Source: Rheinheimera salexigens (GTDB taxonomy: Bacteria; Pseudomonadota; Gammaproteobacteria; Enterobacterales; Alteromonadaceae). From it: a stretch of 64,000 bases of DNA. The translations under genes were made by a program, and so were the position numbers. The stretch is from contig NZ_MKEK01000001.1 in the NCBI RefSeq assembly GCF_001752395.1, forward strand, positions 919,044 to 983,043, in the 5' to 3' direction. The notes under the pieces are model-generated. The model was given only the letters and a program-made list of their open reading frames with translations, had not been told where the DNA came from and searched no databases. Below, piece after piece: positions 9,270 to 18,138 of the stretch; positions within the stretch are counted from its first letter, which is position 1, and each line of letters starts with the position of its first letter.

Positions 9270-9947
9270 ATGCCTGATTTACTCGATATTATTGCCATAA
9301 CATGGTTTGTGTCTTTGTGGATTGGTTATACCTGGTTTGCCAAGCGACGGGCTAAAGTGCAGAGTTGCTTGTCGTATGAACTTCGGCGCAAACGTACCGA
9401 CTGGATGCGTAAAATGTTGTCGCGTGAAAACAACATGCCCGATGTGGGGTTAATTTCTACTCTAGAGCGTAACGTGGCTTTTTTTGCCTCCAGCTGTTTA
9501 TTGATTATGGCCGGTTTACTTACCGCTATGAGCTCGGCCGATCAAGTTAGCGCTATGCTAACTAAATTAGTACCTTGGTCGACGGCCACCGGCTCAGGCG
9601 TGCAATTAAAAATATTATTTATTACTTTTATTTATGTATTTGCCTTCTTTCAATTTACCTGGTCACTACGCCAATATGGTTTTAGCGGCGTTTTAGTTGG
9701 CGCAGCGCCAGACGGACGGGCTATGACAGATGAAGAAAAACAGTTATATGCCAACCGCACCGCTAAAGTGCTAGATCAGGCTGGCCACTCATTTAACTAT
9801 GGTTTAAGAGCCATTTACTTTTCATTAGCGGCCTTAAGCTGGTTTATTCATCCGTTATTATTAATTATCGCGTCAGTCATCGTCGTTGCAGTACTTAAAC
9901 AACGCGAATTTCATTCTGCTGTTTTAAAAGCGTTACGACTTTGCTAA
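9270..9947 (+). CDS. DUF599 family membrane protein
   Basis: A 225-residue protein of the DUF599 family, with no established function. Hydrophobic helices lie at about residues 5-24, 68-90, 110-132 and 180-215; the loop after the first helix is strongly basic (AKRRAKVQSCLSYELRRKR), so that segment is cytoplasmic. AAAGGAATGC precedes the ATG by a normal distance. It is 66 nt downstream of rarD on the same strand and ends at a strong bidirectional terminator. Nothing in the sequence suggests a catalytic centre. Confidence 0.75.
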   Translation: MPDLLDIIAITWFVSLWIGYTWFAKRRAKVQSCLSYELRRKRTDWMRKMLSRENNMPDVGLISTLERNVAFFASSCLLIMAGLLTAMSSADQVSAMLTKLVPWSTATGSGVQLKILFITFIYVFAFFQFTWSLRQYGFSGVLVGAAPDGRAMTDEEKQLYANRTAKVLDQAGHSFNYGLRAIYFSLAALSWFIHPLLLIIASVIVVAVLKQREFHSAVLKALRLC

Positions 9948-9956
9948 ACATAAAAA

Positions 9957-9981
9957 AGGCAGCTATTAAGCTGCCTATTTT
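9957..9981. terminator. Bidirectional rho-independent terminator
   Basis: AGGCAGCT (9957-9964) and AGCTGCCT (9969-9976) form a perfect 8-bp stem with a 4-nt ATTA loop, preceded by an A-run and followed by ATTTTAT. It serves both the DUF599 gene (+) and the convergent BON-lipoprotein operon (-). Confidence 0.85.
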
Positions 9982-10004
9982 ATGTATACATTTTTGGCTT
10001 TTAA

Positions 10005-10574
10005 CTAACGTATTTCAAAGGCTTTAATTACTCGTGATACACCATCTACATGGCGGGCAATATTCACTGCTACGTTAGCTTCTTGTTCGCTAACAATACC
10101 CATTAAAAACACTTCAGCGTTTTCGGTTACCACTTTGATATTTAAGCCACTAACTTGCTTATCCGCCAATAGTTGCGTTTTTACTTTAGTCGAGATCCAG
10201 CCATCGCGGGTGCGAGTGGTCATAGAAGTATTGCTACTTAAGCGAATTTGGTTTTGCACGCTGCGCACACCAGCAATGGTTTTAACTATAGCTGCAGCTT
10301 GTTGCTTAGTTTGCTCGCTATCGGTCTGGCCGGTTAGTAATAAAACACCATTATAGCTAGTTGCATTGATATTGCTGTCATTGGCGGTTGCCGCATTATC
10401 CGCTAGCGCGCGCTGCGCTTTAAGCACTACGTTTTTGTCGTCTATTTGCGCGCCTAGGGTGCGTCTATCATTGGCTGATGTCACGGCTGTTGCACCACCG
10501 GCGACAACGGCTGCGGCGCAGCCTTGTAATAAGGCCAGTAAAACACAAGCGGTTAGCAGTTTTGTTCTGTTCAT
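10005..10574 (-). CDS. dolP: Dual BON-domain outer-membrane lipoprotein (DolP/YraP type)
   Basis: A 189-residue lipoprotein. The signal peptide ends in the lipobox LLQG-C19. Two BON domains follow (about 45-110, with NATSYNGVLLLTGQT, and about 118-187, with VVTENAEVFLMGIVS). DolP binds anionic phospholipid, supports outer-membrane integrity and influences the BAM complex and septal peptidoglycan amidase control. The assignment also rests on position: it is the last gene of lpoA-yraN-diaA-dolP, the same order as E. coli yraM-yraN-diaA-yraP. It lies 8 nt after diaA and ends at the 9957-9981 terminator. Confidence 0.88.
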   Translation of the reverse strand: MNRTKLLTACVLLALLQGCAAAVVAGGATAVTSANDRRTLGAQIDDKNVVLKAQRALADNAATANDSNINATSYNGVLLLTGQTDSEQTKQQAAAIVKTIAGVRSVQNQIRLSSNTSMTTRTRDGWISTKVKTQLLADKQVSGLNIKVVTENAEVFLMGIVSEQEANVAVNIARHVDGVSRVIKAFEIR

Positions 10575-10582
10575 AATGTTCC

Positions 10583-11158
10583 TTATTGTGGAAAAAGTGT
10601 CATATCAGTCAGTTCACACAAACTATGAATTAAAAACGTATAACACTCAAAAATTCGTGCTCGGCGGTGTGGCGGTACTTTCAACTCTACATCTTGCTGA
10701 TTAAGTAAACCTGATAGCTCACCACTGTTATCTACCGTCAGAGCAATAATTTTCATATCGTTAGTTAATGCTGCTTCGACTGCTTTAATTAAGCTAGGTT
10801 CAGCGGTGGTGAGTGAGATGACAAAAAGAACATCGTCAGTTTGGCCAAGGGCTTTAATTTGTCGAGCCAAATAATCACTATCGCGCTGAGGATTATAGTT
10901 TAAACCGGCATGATGCGGTTGTAGCGCAAAGGCGGGTAAACAAGGACGCTCTGTTTCAAATTGGTCTAGTAATAAGGCACTCATATGGTTGGCTAATGCT
11001 GCGGTTGAACCTTCGCCGCAACAAATAATTTTACCGCCATTAATTAAACTATTCACCATAACAAAGGCGGCATTTTCTAACGGTTCGGCTAAGCTTTCGC
11101 CACTGGCAATCATCGTTTGGATATTTTCGCTAAACAGCTGGCGAATATGTTCTTGCAT
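10583..11158 (-). CDS. diaA: DnaA initiator-associating protein DiaA (SIS domain)
   Basis: A 191-residue SIS-fold protein of the GmhA/DiaA family. The segment GKIICCGEGSTAALANHMSALLLDQFE matches the conserved phosphosugar-binding-type helix-loop. In E. coli DiaA forms a homotetramer that binds several DnaA molecules and promotes timely initiation at oriC. Sedoheptulose-7-phosphate isomerase (GmhA) is the main alternative, but the flanking yraN and dolP genes argue strongly for DiaA. It sits 8 nt upstream of dolP and 42 nt downstream of yraN, within one operon. Confidence 0.85.
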   Translation of the reverse strand: MQEHIRQLFSENIQTMIASGESLAEPLENAAFVMVNSLINGGKIICCGEGSTAALANHMSALLLDQFETERPCLPAFALQPHHAGLNYNPQRDSDYLARQIKALGQTDDVLFVISLTTAEPSLIKAVEAALTNDMKIIALTVDNSGELSGLLNQQDVELKVPPHRRARIFECYTFLIHSLCELTDMTLFPQ

Positions 11159-11200
11159 GAGTGAATCCTGTTATAACCGGTCTTTTATTATTAGAGTTGG

Positions 11201-11545
11201 CTAGTTAATCGCATTCCGTATCCATTGATACTGATAAGGCTCATAGCCTTCAATGGCAACAACATCAAAGCGACAAGCTGTATTGCTTAGTTTATGTTGT
11301 TGTAAATACCATTTAGCAGTACGTACCAGCTTTTGCTGTTTAGATACCGTTACGGCAGCGGCTGCCCCGCCATAAGCCTTACTAGCGCGATACTTTACTT
11401 CGACAAACACTAGGTGTTTATCGTGTTGCATAATCAAATCTATTTCGCCAACTTTACATAAAAAATTTTGCTGAATTAAACGCAAGCCTTGCTGCTCTAG
11501 ATAAGCAAGTGCAAGCAGTTCAAATTGCTGGCCGCGATTAATCAA
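11201..11545 (-). CDS. yraN: YraN family (UPF0102) predicted endonuclease-fold protein
   Basis: A 114-residue protein with the UPF0102 core: G-x-x-F/E-x-x-A-x-x-Y-L near residues 5-16 (GQQFELLALAYLEQQG), NFLCKVGEIDLIMQ at 27-40 and LVFVEVKYR at 44-53. The E-x-x...GEIDL...VEVK pattern is the catalytic signature of the restriction-endonuclease-like (Holliday-junction resolvase) fold, so nuclease activity is plausible but the role is not established. It lies between lpoA and diaA as in E. coli; the gap to lpoA is 21 nt. Confidence 0.88.
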   Translation of the reverse strand: MINRGQQFELLALAYLEQQGLRLIQQNFLCKVGEIDLIMQHDKHLVFVEVKYRASKAYGGAAAAVTVSKQQKLVRTAKWYLQQHKLSNTACRFDVVAIEGYEPYQYQWIRNAIN

Positions 11546-11566
11546 AATGTGTAATTCATGTTCTGA

Positions 11567-13417
11567 TCAGGGCTCTTGCACCGCAATTAAGCGGTTGTTG
11601 TGGTATCTAGCCCAACTTAATTGACGCACAATACTGCCGTTGGCATGTAAACGCAACTGGCCTGTTAATCCCGGAAAGACAATAGAGGTTAACTGTTGTT
11701 GTTGGCGCAAGCTACCAATTAAGCGATAAGCATCAAAGCCCATAGCAAACAGACGTTGCAGACTTTCATCTTGGCTTTGAAATAATTGCTGATATTCATC
11801 TCGCAAGGCCGGGTTAGTTTTTAGCGGTAGCATCCAAGGCATTTCGGTAAAAGTTAAGCCATTTAAATCCCGTTGCTCGGTGCGGTCTAAGCTGGTGCTA
11901 TGGCTGCGCGAACTGGCATAAATGGGTAACTTCGGCGCTGTTTCATTTACCGAGACATCGACAAAAGGTTTAAATAATTGGGTTTGTACCGGATCGGCAA
12001 TTAAATAAATGGCGTCTATATCTAAGCGGCTATGGGTATCACTATGCATTTTATCAGACACTAAATTATCTATTTGTTTAACCCTAGCATTACTTTGTCC
12101 GGTTTCAAGCAGTTGATTAATCAAGGCTTCTAAATCGGATTTGTCATTAAATTGATACAGTTGCGGTGCCGGATGGCCTAGTTGTTGCCATGATTGCGCA
12201 AACTGCTGCTGCATACGTAAACTAATATTGTTTGCTGCGCTAATGACTACCGGTTGTTGGTAATCTTTTTGCTGAAATAATAGCGCGGTTTGCTGGGCTT
12301 CATCTTCCATGCTTAGGGCAAAGAAAAACTGGTTAGGGCGGCTAGGTATCGCCAAATCTTGGCTATTTAAAAATAGCGTTGGCCAAGTCCATTGTTCCAG
12401 CTGACTGATGGCATCAACTTGGTTTTTTAATAATGGCCCTATCACAAAATCTGTTTGTTCAGAGGTCAATTGCAGCAGCAATTGTTCCGGACTTTGTTCA
12501 CTATCAATAAAGACAATTTGGCTGGTATTGGTTTGACTGGCTGCGGCTAAAATACCGTATTGAATCGCTAAAGCATGTTGGCGAAACTGGCCTTTAAGTG
12601 GCAGTAACACGGCAATTTTACGTGGTTGAAACGGCTGTAATAATAGTAATTGTTGTACCGCTTCAGGCATAGCCTCCGTTTTAGCCATCCAAGGATTACG
12701 CCGTTGCCAATCGGCATAAGCGGCTTGCAGTTGCGCCGGCTGACCGATATGGCGGCGACTTAAATCGGCTAAGGCTAGCCAACTGCTACTGGCTCGGTTT
12801 GGCTTAGTTTGTAACGTCAACAATTGACTATCGGTTAAAGCCGTAAGGTTTTGCCATAACAGCGCCATATATTGGGGAAAATCAGCTTGGCTATTGGCAT
12901 AGTCAGCTAACAATAATAAATTACGGCTGGCGGCTAAATGGCGTTGTTCTTGGCTAAAGTATTGACTGCTAAACCACAGGAAAGCAGCTCTATCATCAAC
13001 ATCCACTTGTTCTAACTCGGTATTTTTAAGCAGAAGTTGTAAGTTTTGTTGTTGTTCTGTCGCGATATAAGCTTGCAATAAGATCAGCTTATTTTGGGCT
13101 TGAATTTTGGGGTACGGGCTAAGCTTTAAATTTTCGCTAATGGCCAGAGCTAATAAATAATCTTGCTCTGCGATGGCTAATCGGGCCGCCTTTAATAAAT
13201 GGTAGTGTTGTGGTTCACCCTGATATTTAGCGGCTAGTTTATACTGCACCCGAGCTAATGGCGTGTCGCTTTGGCCATCTTGGCGGTCATTAGTTTCTAC
13301 CGATGGTTGACCGGGATCGGAGCTAATAACATTTGGCGTACAACCAAAAATCAAGCTGCTCAGGCCAATAAAAAATAAGGTCTTTAATTTGCTGGAAATC
13401 AAAATGCGCAGTACCAT
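11567..13417 (-). CDS. lpoA: Penicillin-binding protein activator LpoA
   Basis: A 616-residue outer-membrane lipoprotein that reaches through the periplasm to stimulate PBP1A. The signal peptide ends in the lipobox LIFG-C26. Residues about 60-240 form a TPR-like helical N-domain, and about 260-612 a periplasmic-binding-protein-like C-domain (starting at RKIAVLLPLKGQFRQHALAIQ). Length lies between the Haemophilus and E. coli proteins. It starts the operon lpoA-yraN-diaA-dolP and is divergent from rsmI, 92 nt away, the arrangement seen across gammaproteobacteria. Confidence 0.93.
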   Translation of the reverse strand: MVLRILISSKLKTLFFIGLSSLIFGCTPNVISSDPGQPSVETNDRQDGQSDTPLARVQYKLAAKYQGEPQHYHLLKAARLAIAEQDYLLALAISENLKLSPYPKIQAQNKLILLQAYIATEQQQNLQLLLKNTELEQVDVDDRAAFLWFSSQYFSQEQRHLAASRNLLLLADYANSQADFPQYMALLWQNLTALTDSQLLTLQTKPNRASSSWLALADLSRRHIGQPAQLQAAYADWQRRNPWMAKTEAMPEAVQQLLLLQPFQPRKIAVLLPLKGQFRQHALAIQYGILAAASQTNTSQIVFIDSEQSPEQLLLQLTSEQTDFVIGPLLKNQVDAISQLEQWTWPTLFLNSQDLAIPSRPNQFFFALSMEDEAQQTALLFQQKDYQQPVVISAANNISLRMQQQFAQSWQQLGHPAPQLYQFNDKSDLEALINQLLETGQSNARVKQIDNLVSDKMHSDTHSRLDIDAIYLIADPVQTQLFKPFVDVSVNETAPKLPIYASSRSHSTSLDRTEQRDLNGLTFTEMPWMLPLKTNPALRDEYQQLFQSQDESLQRLFAMGFDAYRLIGSLRQQQQLTSIVFPGLTGQLRLHANGSIVRQLSWARYHNNRLIAVQEP

Positions 13418-13509
13418 AGTTAGACAACAGCCAGATAATAGTAAAATAATAGTCTTATCTTACTGGCACTGTCGGATAAGCTCAAATAAATAGCGATTAT
13501 TAATCTAAA

Positions 13510-14361
13510 ATGATAACAGAAACCGGTTCTTTATATGTGGTTGCCACGCCAATTGGTAACTTAGACGATATTAGTCAACGCGCTATTAGCACTTTGCAAC
13601 AAGTGCAATGGATAGCAGCTGAAGATACTAGGCACACCGGACGTTTATTGCAGCACTTATCGATAACGGCTCGCACCATTGCCTTACATGATCATAACGA
13701 AAAGCACCGAGCCGCCAGTATTATTGATAAATGCTTAGCCGGTGAGTCAGTGGCCTTAGTATCGGATGCAGGCACGCCATTAATTAGCGACCCCGGTTAT
13801 AGCTTAGTGCGGCAATGTCGGGCTGCTGGGGTACGCGTGATCCCAATACCTGGGCCTTGTGCTTTAATAACCGCACTGTGTGCCGCTGGGTTGCCAACCG
13901 ATAAGTTTCATTTTATTGGCTTTTTATTGCCGAAAAGCTTACAGCGACAAGCCCAGCTGGCAGCAGTGCCAAATGGTGTGGGTACCATTATTTGTTATGA
14001 CACAGCACGGCGGATTAAAGCCACGCTGCAAGATGTTACCGAGGTGTTTGGCCCAGAGCGAGAGCTAGTGTTAGCCAAAGAGCTAACTAAAACTTTTGAA
14101 CATATAGAATACGGTACAGCCGCGCAAATTACCGCTTGGTTAGAACACGACCCACAACGTTGTCAGGGCGAAATGGTATTAATGATTGCGCCGACACCCA
14201 AGCCAGATGGTGATGTTAGCGAAACAGTACAAAAAACCCTGCAATTATTACTAGCTGAGCTGCCGTTAAAGAAAGCCGCCGCCCTTACAGCACAAATTCA
14301 TGACGAAAAGAAAAACGCTTTATATAAACTAGCGTTGCAATGGGCTGGTACTGAAGAGTAA
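13510..14361 (+). CDS. rsmI: 16S rRNA (cytidine1402-2'-O)-methyltransferase RsmI
   Basis: A 283-residue SAM-dependent methyltransferase that 2'-O-methylates C1402 in the decoding centre of 16S rRNA. Signatures of the tetrapyrrole-methylase fold are clear: YVVATPIGNLDDI at 9-21, AAEDTRHTGRLL near 35-46, ALVSDAGTPLISDPGYSLV near 81-99 and the C-terminal helical RsmI domain. It is the divergent partner of lpoA. The stop codon at 14359-14361 is 18 nt before the start of rnpB, so the rnpB -10 box directly follows it. Confidence 0.96.
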   Translation: MITETGSLYVVATPIGNLDDISQRAISTLQQVQWIAAEDTRHTGRLLQHLSITARTIALHDHNEKHRAASIIDKCLAGESVALVSDAGTPLISDPGYSLVRQCRAAGVRVIPIPGPCALITALCAAGLPTDKFHFIGFLLPKSLQRQAQLAAVPNGVGTIICYDTARRIKATLQDVTEVFGPERELVLAKELTKTFEHIEYGTAAQITAWLEHDPQRCQGEMVLMIAPTPKPDGDVSETVQKTLQLLLAELPLKKAAALTAQIHDEKKNALYKLALQWAGTEE

Positions 14362-14367
14362 ATCGGG

Positions 14368-14379
14368 TATAATCGCGGC
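14368..14379 (+). promoter_or_regulatory. rnpB promoter: TATAAT with GC-rich discriminator
   Basis: A perfect TATAAT (14368-14373) is followed by CGCGGC up to the presumed RNA start at 14380. The GC-rich discriminator is typical of stable-RNA promoters under stringent control. No good TTGACA-like -35 is visible at 17 nt spacing. Confidence 0.7.
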
Positions 14380-14760
<381 letters not shown>

Positions 14761-14770
14761 CACATTAAAC

Positions 14771-14804
14771 AAAAACCGCCGTTAGCACTAACGGCGGTTT
14801 TTTT
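14771..14804 (+). terminator. Rho-independent terminator of rnpB
   Basis: CCGCCGTTAG (14776-14785) pairs with CTAACGGCGG (14788-14797), followed by a T7 run. The preceding A5 makes it usable on both strands. Confidence 0.92.
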
Positions 14805-14900
14805 GTGGCTGTTTATTACCAATTATTTATTACTAATAATAAAATGAATGAGTCATCTATTTTTAATCAGTGTCATTTTTATTTAGATATTTTTAACCAT

Positions 14901-14930
14901 AAAAAAACCGCTATAAATAGCGGTTTTTTA
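14901..14930. terminator. Terminator of the TonB receptor gene
   Basis: An A7-CCGCTA / TAGCGG-T6 hairpin (stem 14908-14913 with 14918-14923, extended by A/T pairing). On the - strand it ends in a U-run and lies 28 nt beyond the stop codon of the receptor gene. Confidence 0.85.
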
Positions 14931-14957
14931 TTTTAGGCTTTAGCTTGATAACTAAGA

Positions 14958-17807
14958 CTACATAAATTTGTATTCAAGTAACAAGGTATAAGCACGACCA
15001 CGTGGATCGGCGATCCGCGTTTCCCAACCCGCACCGGCAGCAAAGTCATTTTGGTGCGCAGTAAATGGTGGGTCTTGATCAAACAGGTTTTTAATACCAA
15101 AAGTCACCCCTAAGTTATCAATGCCTTTATAACTGACACTGTAGTTATAGGTGGTGTAGCTATCTACTTTTGGATCCCATAATGGTGGTGTATAGCTACC
15201 ATTAGCAACACTAACGGGTAACTCGTCGTTATAACCTGAACGATAGACTTGGGTTAAATTATGCGCCCAATCACCTAACACATAGCTAAAATTAAGCGTG
15301 TGCTTCCATTTTATTGGCAGGTTAAAGAAGCGAACATATTCACCAACCAAGTTTTCGCTGTATGGTAAAGATTCTATACCTTTAGTTTTAAAAGTACTGA
15401 TGTAACTACCATTTAAATTAACCCGCCACGCACCTTCGGCTAATTCTCCGGTTAGGTTAGCATCAAGTTCGATACCACGGGTTAACGTACCACCCGAGTT
15501 AATATAACGACGGTCAATTGACACGACTTTGCCGCTACTATCGCGTATCCAGTTAGCTTTAAATAAATCGTAGTTTTCAACTAGTACATCGCGAGAGGCT
15601 GAACGAATAGTATTGGTCCGTTCAATTTCCCACCAGTCGACACTCATATTAAAGTAATCAGTTGGAACAACGACAAAACCAAAGCTCTTCTGCTCAGATT
15701 CTTCTGGTTTTAAATTTTCTTTACCACCAAAAATTTCATCTGGTTGAATGGTCTCACAACCTGGCGTAGTTTCATTAGCAACACCAGATGGACAAGTTTC
15801 GGGATCAGCTAAATCTAAACCAGTATAAGGTAATTCAGTTACACCATTAAACAGTTGGTTAAATGAAGGTACTTTAAAACCAGTGCTAAATGCACCACGG
15901 AATAGTAAGGCCTCAATTGGTTGGTATTTAAAAGAAACTTTAGGGTTAGTGGTACTACCAAAGCCATCGTACTTATCGTAACGAGCGGCGACAGTCACAT
16001 CTAAGTTGTCTAAAACGGGTAAATACACTTCAGTGAATACCGCTTTGATATTTCTGCTTACTTTATCTAGCGCATTGGCGTCATCAAAAGGAGCTAGAAA
16101 TATGGAACGAGTATCTGCGCGCTCATCACCATTAAATTTATACTCTTCGCGGCGTAAATCAGTTCCCACAGCAGCTTGTATCACACCGCCAGGTAACTCT
16201 AAGCCCACTTCACCAGAAAAAGTTGCATCAATCTGAGTCATGGTAGATTCACCACCGTAAAGCTTAACGCCAAACGCTGAGGCCGAAGCTAGTGCAGCCA
16301 TGCCTGCCGCAGTTTGGCTTTCGCCAGGGAGTAAAAATGGATTTAGATTACCGCCGCCTAAAGCTGCTTGTAGCGGTTCGGTAAAGTAATAACCATTACC
16401 TAAGGTTGATTCTGACTCACTTGATGCCCGTGAAATACCCACGTTATAATCCCAATCGGCTACAACACCCTCAAAGGCAGCTAATAAGCGATAAGATTTA
16501 GTGCTAGTTTCAATTTCACGGCCGCCGCAGTCCATACAACGCCAACGATAGGCAATAGACTCACCATAATTCAATTGGTCTGCGCCAAAGTAGTCGGCTA
16601 GGCCATTATAAATACGGTCATAAGCCTCGCCTGTGCTTGGATACCAACTATCAGGGCCAAAGGTTGAACCCGGAGAAATTTGATAGGGCTCAAAAACTTT
16701 GCTGACATCGACTTTTGATGCCACAAATTCAACGTAAGCATCGTGATTATCGTTTATGCGAAATGAACCGCGGGTAATTAAATCAATACTTTCTTGTGGT
16801 TGTTGAATACGTGCCGCTGCAGGATAGTCGTAACCACAAGCATATTTAGATGAATTTGAACTCCATAATTTATCATCGTAAGGCCCCATAAACTTACCGG
16901 CAGACTCACAACCAGCCGCGCCAGGTAAATCTAGAATATTAATTGCGGTAACTGTTGAGCCATCTGCAGGGTCAATTAAACCGGTACCAATTAAGTTAGG
17001 CTGGCTGCTACCACGGTTAAATACGGTTGCAAAGGGGGTGCCTCGGCTATCCGGTGATAAACCTCGGTCTGGTTGAAAGGTATTTGAAAAATCGCGCTGA
17101 TCGCCTCTTAAGGCTTCGTTAGTTTTAATAGAAACGGTACCAAAAATGTTCCAGCCATCTTCGTTAATGTCACCCGCACCTAATAACATGTTAGCGCGAT
17201 AAATATTACCGCCACCGGCTTCAGTGTGGTCAGCAAAAGCTGAAACAACGCCACCGGTATAATCACGTTTGGTGATAAAGTTAATAACACCACCAATGGC
17301 GTCAGTACCGTAAACAGCAGAAGCACCATCACGTAACACTTCAACTCGGTCTAGGGCTGCAAATGGAATTGAGTTTAAATCAACTGCACTGCCTTTTAAG
17401 CCGTGAGTAGCAACACGACGACCATTTAATAGCACTAATGTCGCATCAGCACCTTGGCCTCGCAGGTTAGCACCAGACACGCCATTATTGCCGCGTTGTT
17501 GACCGCCAACAATTGCACCATTACTCGCTAAGTTGTCAGACGCATTACCGGCGATGTTCATTTGCATCAGTAACTGTTCGGCTGACGTAATACCGGCAGC
17601 ATCGATATCTGCGCGGCTAAATACGGTTATAGGTAAATCACCTTCAAGTGCTGTGCGCTTGATACTGGAACCGGTGACTCGAATACGTTCTACTTTGCCA
17701 TTATCTGCTGCGGTGTCTGTTGTCTGCTGTGCATTTTCTTGAGCATAGACTTGACTACTGAGACCGGCAAGGACAAGGGCTTGAATGAGCTTGTTCAACT
17801 TCATCAC
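14958..17807 (-). CDS. TonB-dependent outer-membrane receptor
   Basis: A 949-residue TonB-dependent receptor. A signal peptide (cleavage near AYA-QE, residue 22-23) is followed by KVERIRVTGSSIKR, the plug domain (about 55-185, with LNGRRVATHGLKG, DRVEVLRDGASAVYGTDAIGGVINFIT) and a 22-strand barrel. Three Cys pairs sit in predicted extracellular loops (for example WRCMDCGG). The C-terminus is EYKF-M, so one Met follows the usual terminal aromatic residue. The ligand is unknown. It is transcribed away from the P60/epimerase genes across a 331-bp region containing an inverted repeat that also occurs before the RpiR operon; uptake of peptides or muropeptides is therefore plausible but unproven. 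No siderophore or B12 genes are nearby. Confidence 0.9.
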   Translation of the reverse strand: MMKLNKLIQALVLAGLSSQVYAQENAQQTTDTAADNGKVERIRVTGSSIKRTALEGDLPITVFSRADIDAAGITSAEQLLMQMNIAGNASDNLASNGAIVGGQQRGNNGVSGANLRGQGADATLVLLNGRRVATHGLKGSAVDLNSIPFAALDRVEVLRDGASAVYGTDAIGGVINFITKRDYTGGVVSAFADHTEAGGGNIYRANMLLGAGDINEDGWNIFGTVSIKTNEALRGDQRDFSNTFQPDRGLSPDSRGTPFATVFNRGSSQPNLIGTGLIDPADGSTVTAINILDLPGAAGCESAGKFMGPYDDKLWSSNSSKYACGYDYPAAARIQQPQESIDLITRGSFRINDNHDAYVEFVASKVDVSKVFEPYQISPGSTFGPDSWYPSTGEAYDRIYNGLADYFGADQLNYGESIAYRWRCMDCGGREIETSTKSYRLLAAFEGVVADWDYNVGISRASSESESTLGNGYYFTEPLQAALGGGNLNPFLLPGESQTAAGMAALASASAFGVKLYGGESTMTQIDATFSGEVGLELPGGVIQAAVGTDLRREEYKFNGDERADTRSIFLAPFDDANALDKVSRNIKAVFTEVYLPVLDNLDVTVAARYDKYDGFGSTTNPKVSFKYQPIEALLFRGAFSTGFKVPSFNQLFNGVTELPYTGLDLADPETCPSGVANETTPGCETIQPDEIFGGKENLKPEESEQKSFGFVVVPTDYFNMSVDWWEIERTNTIRSASRDVLVENYDLFKANWIRDSSGKVVSIDRRYINSGGTLTRGIELDANLTGELAEGAWRVNLNGSYISTFKTKGIESLPYSENLVGEYVRFFNLPIKWKHTLNFSYVLGDWAHNLTQVYRSGYNDELPVSVANGSYTPPLWDPKVDSYTTYNYSVSYKGIDNLGVTFGIKNLFDQDPPFTAHQNDFAAGAGWETRIADPRGRAYTLLLEYKFM

Positions 17808-18138
17808 TTTCTCTCCTGAATGCGTTGCGTCGCTTTAAATTATTGCTGCTACTTTATCGCTATTGTTTTTGGATAGCTTTTATATTGTTGTTGTATAGTT
17901 ATTCGCATCATTGTTGTAAAAGTCTTCGTATAACTGCGGGTCTAATTGCCCATTTTTACTTTTTTATGCACTAAATTTAAATTGTGCACAAACTGAACAT
18001 AGCAACATTTTATTTCTTTTGAAAATAATTTATGCTTAATTTTGAAATAAATTGGAATATTTGATTCCTTCACGGTATGTTTAGGCTAACTACATTACTG
18101 CGCACTTAGTATAAGAGCATGTTTTTTAAGGTAAATAA
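17808..18138. other. Divergent control region between the TonB receptor and P60 genes
   Basis: 331 bp without a gene, AT-rich. It must hold promoters for both divergent units. Visible items: the inverted repeat GGAAT-N5-ATTCC at 18054-18068, a TTTC-N4-GAAA palindrome near 18014-18025, and TTGGAA (18052-18057) spaced 18 nt from TATGTT (18076-18081) as a possible promoter for the P60 gene. No small ORF or RNA gene was recognised. Confidence 0.5.
18052..18068. promoter_or_regulatory. Candidate RpiR/MurR operator, copy 1
   Basis: TTGGAATATTTGATTCC contains the perfect inverted repeat GGAAT-N5-ATTCC and overlaps a TTGGAA -35-like hexamer of the P60 gene. A 9-of-10 match in the same spacing occurs upstream of the operon that encodes the RpiR regulator (22333-22350). 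The pairing of site and regulator is inferred. Confidence 0.45.
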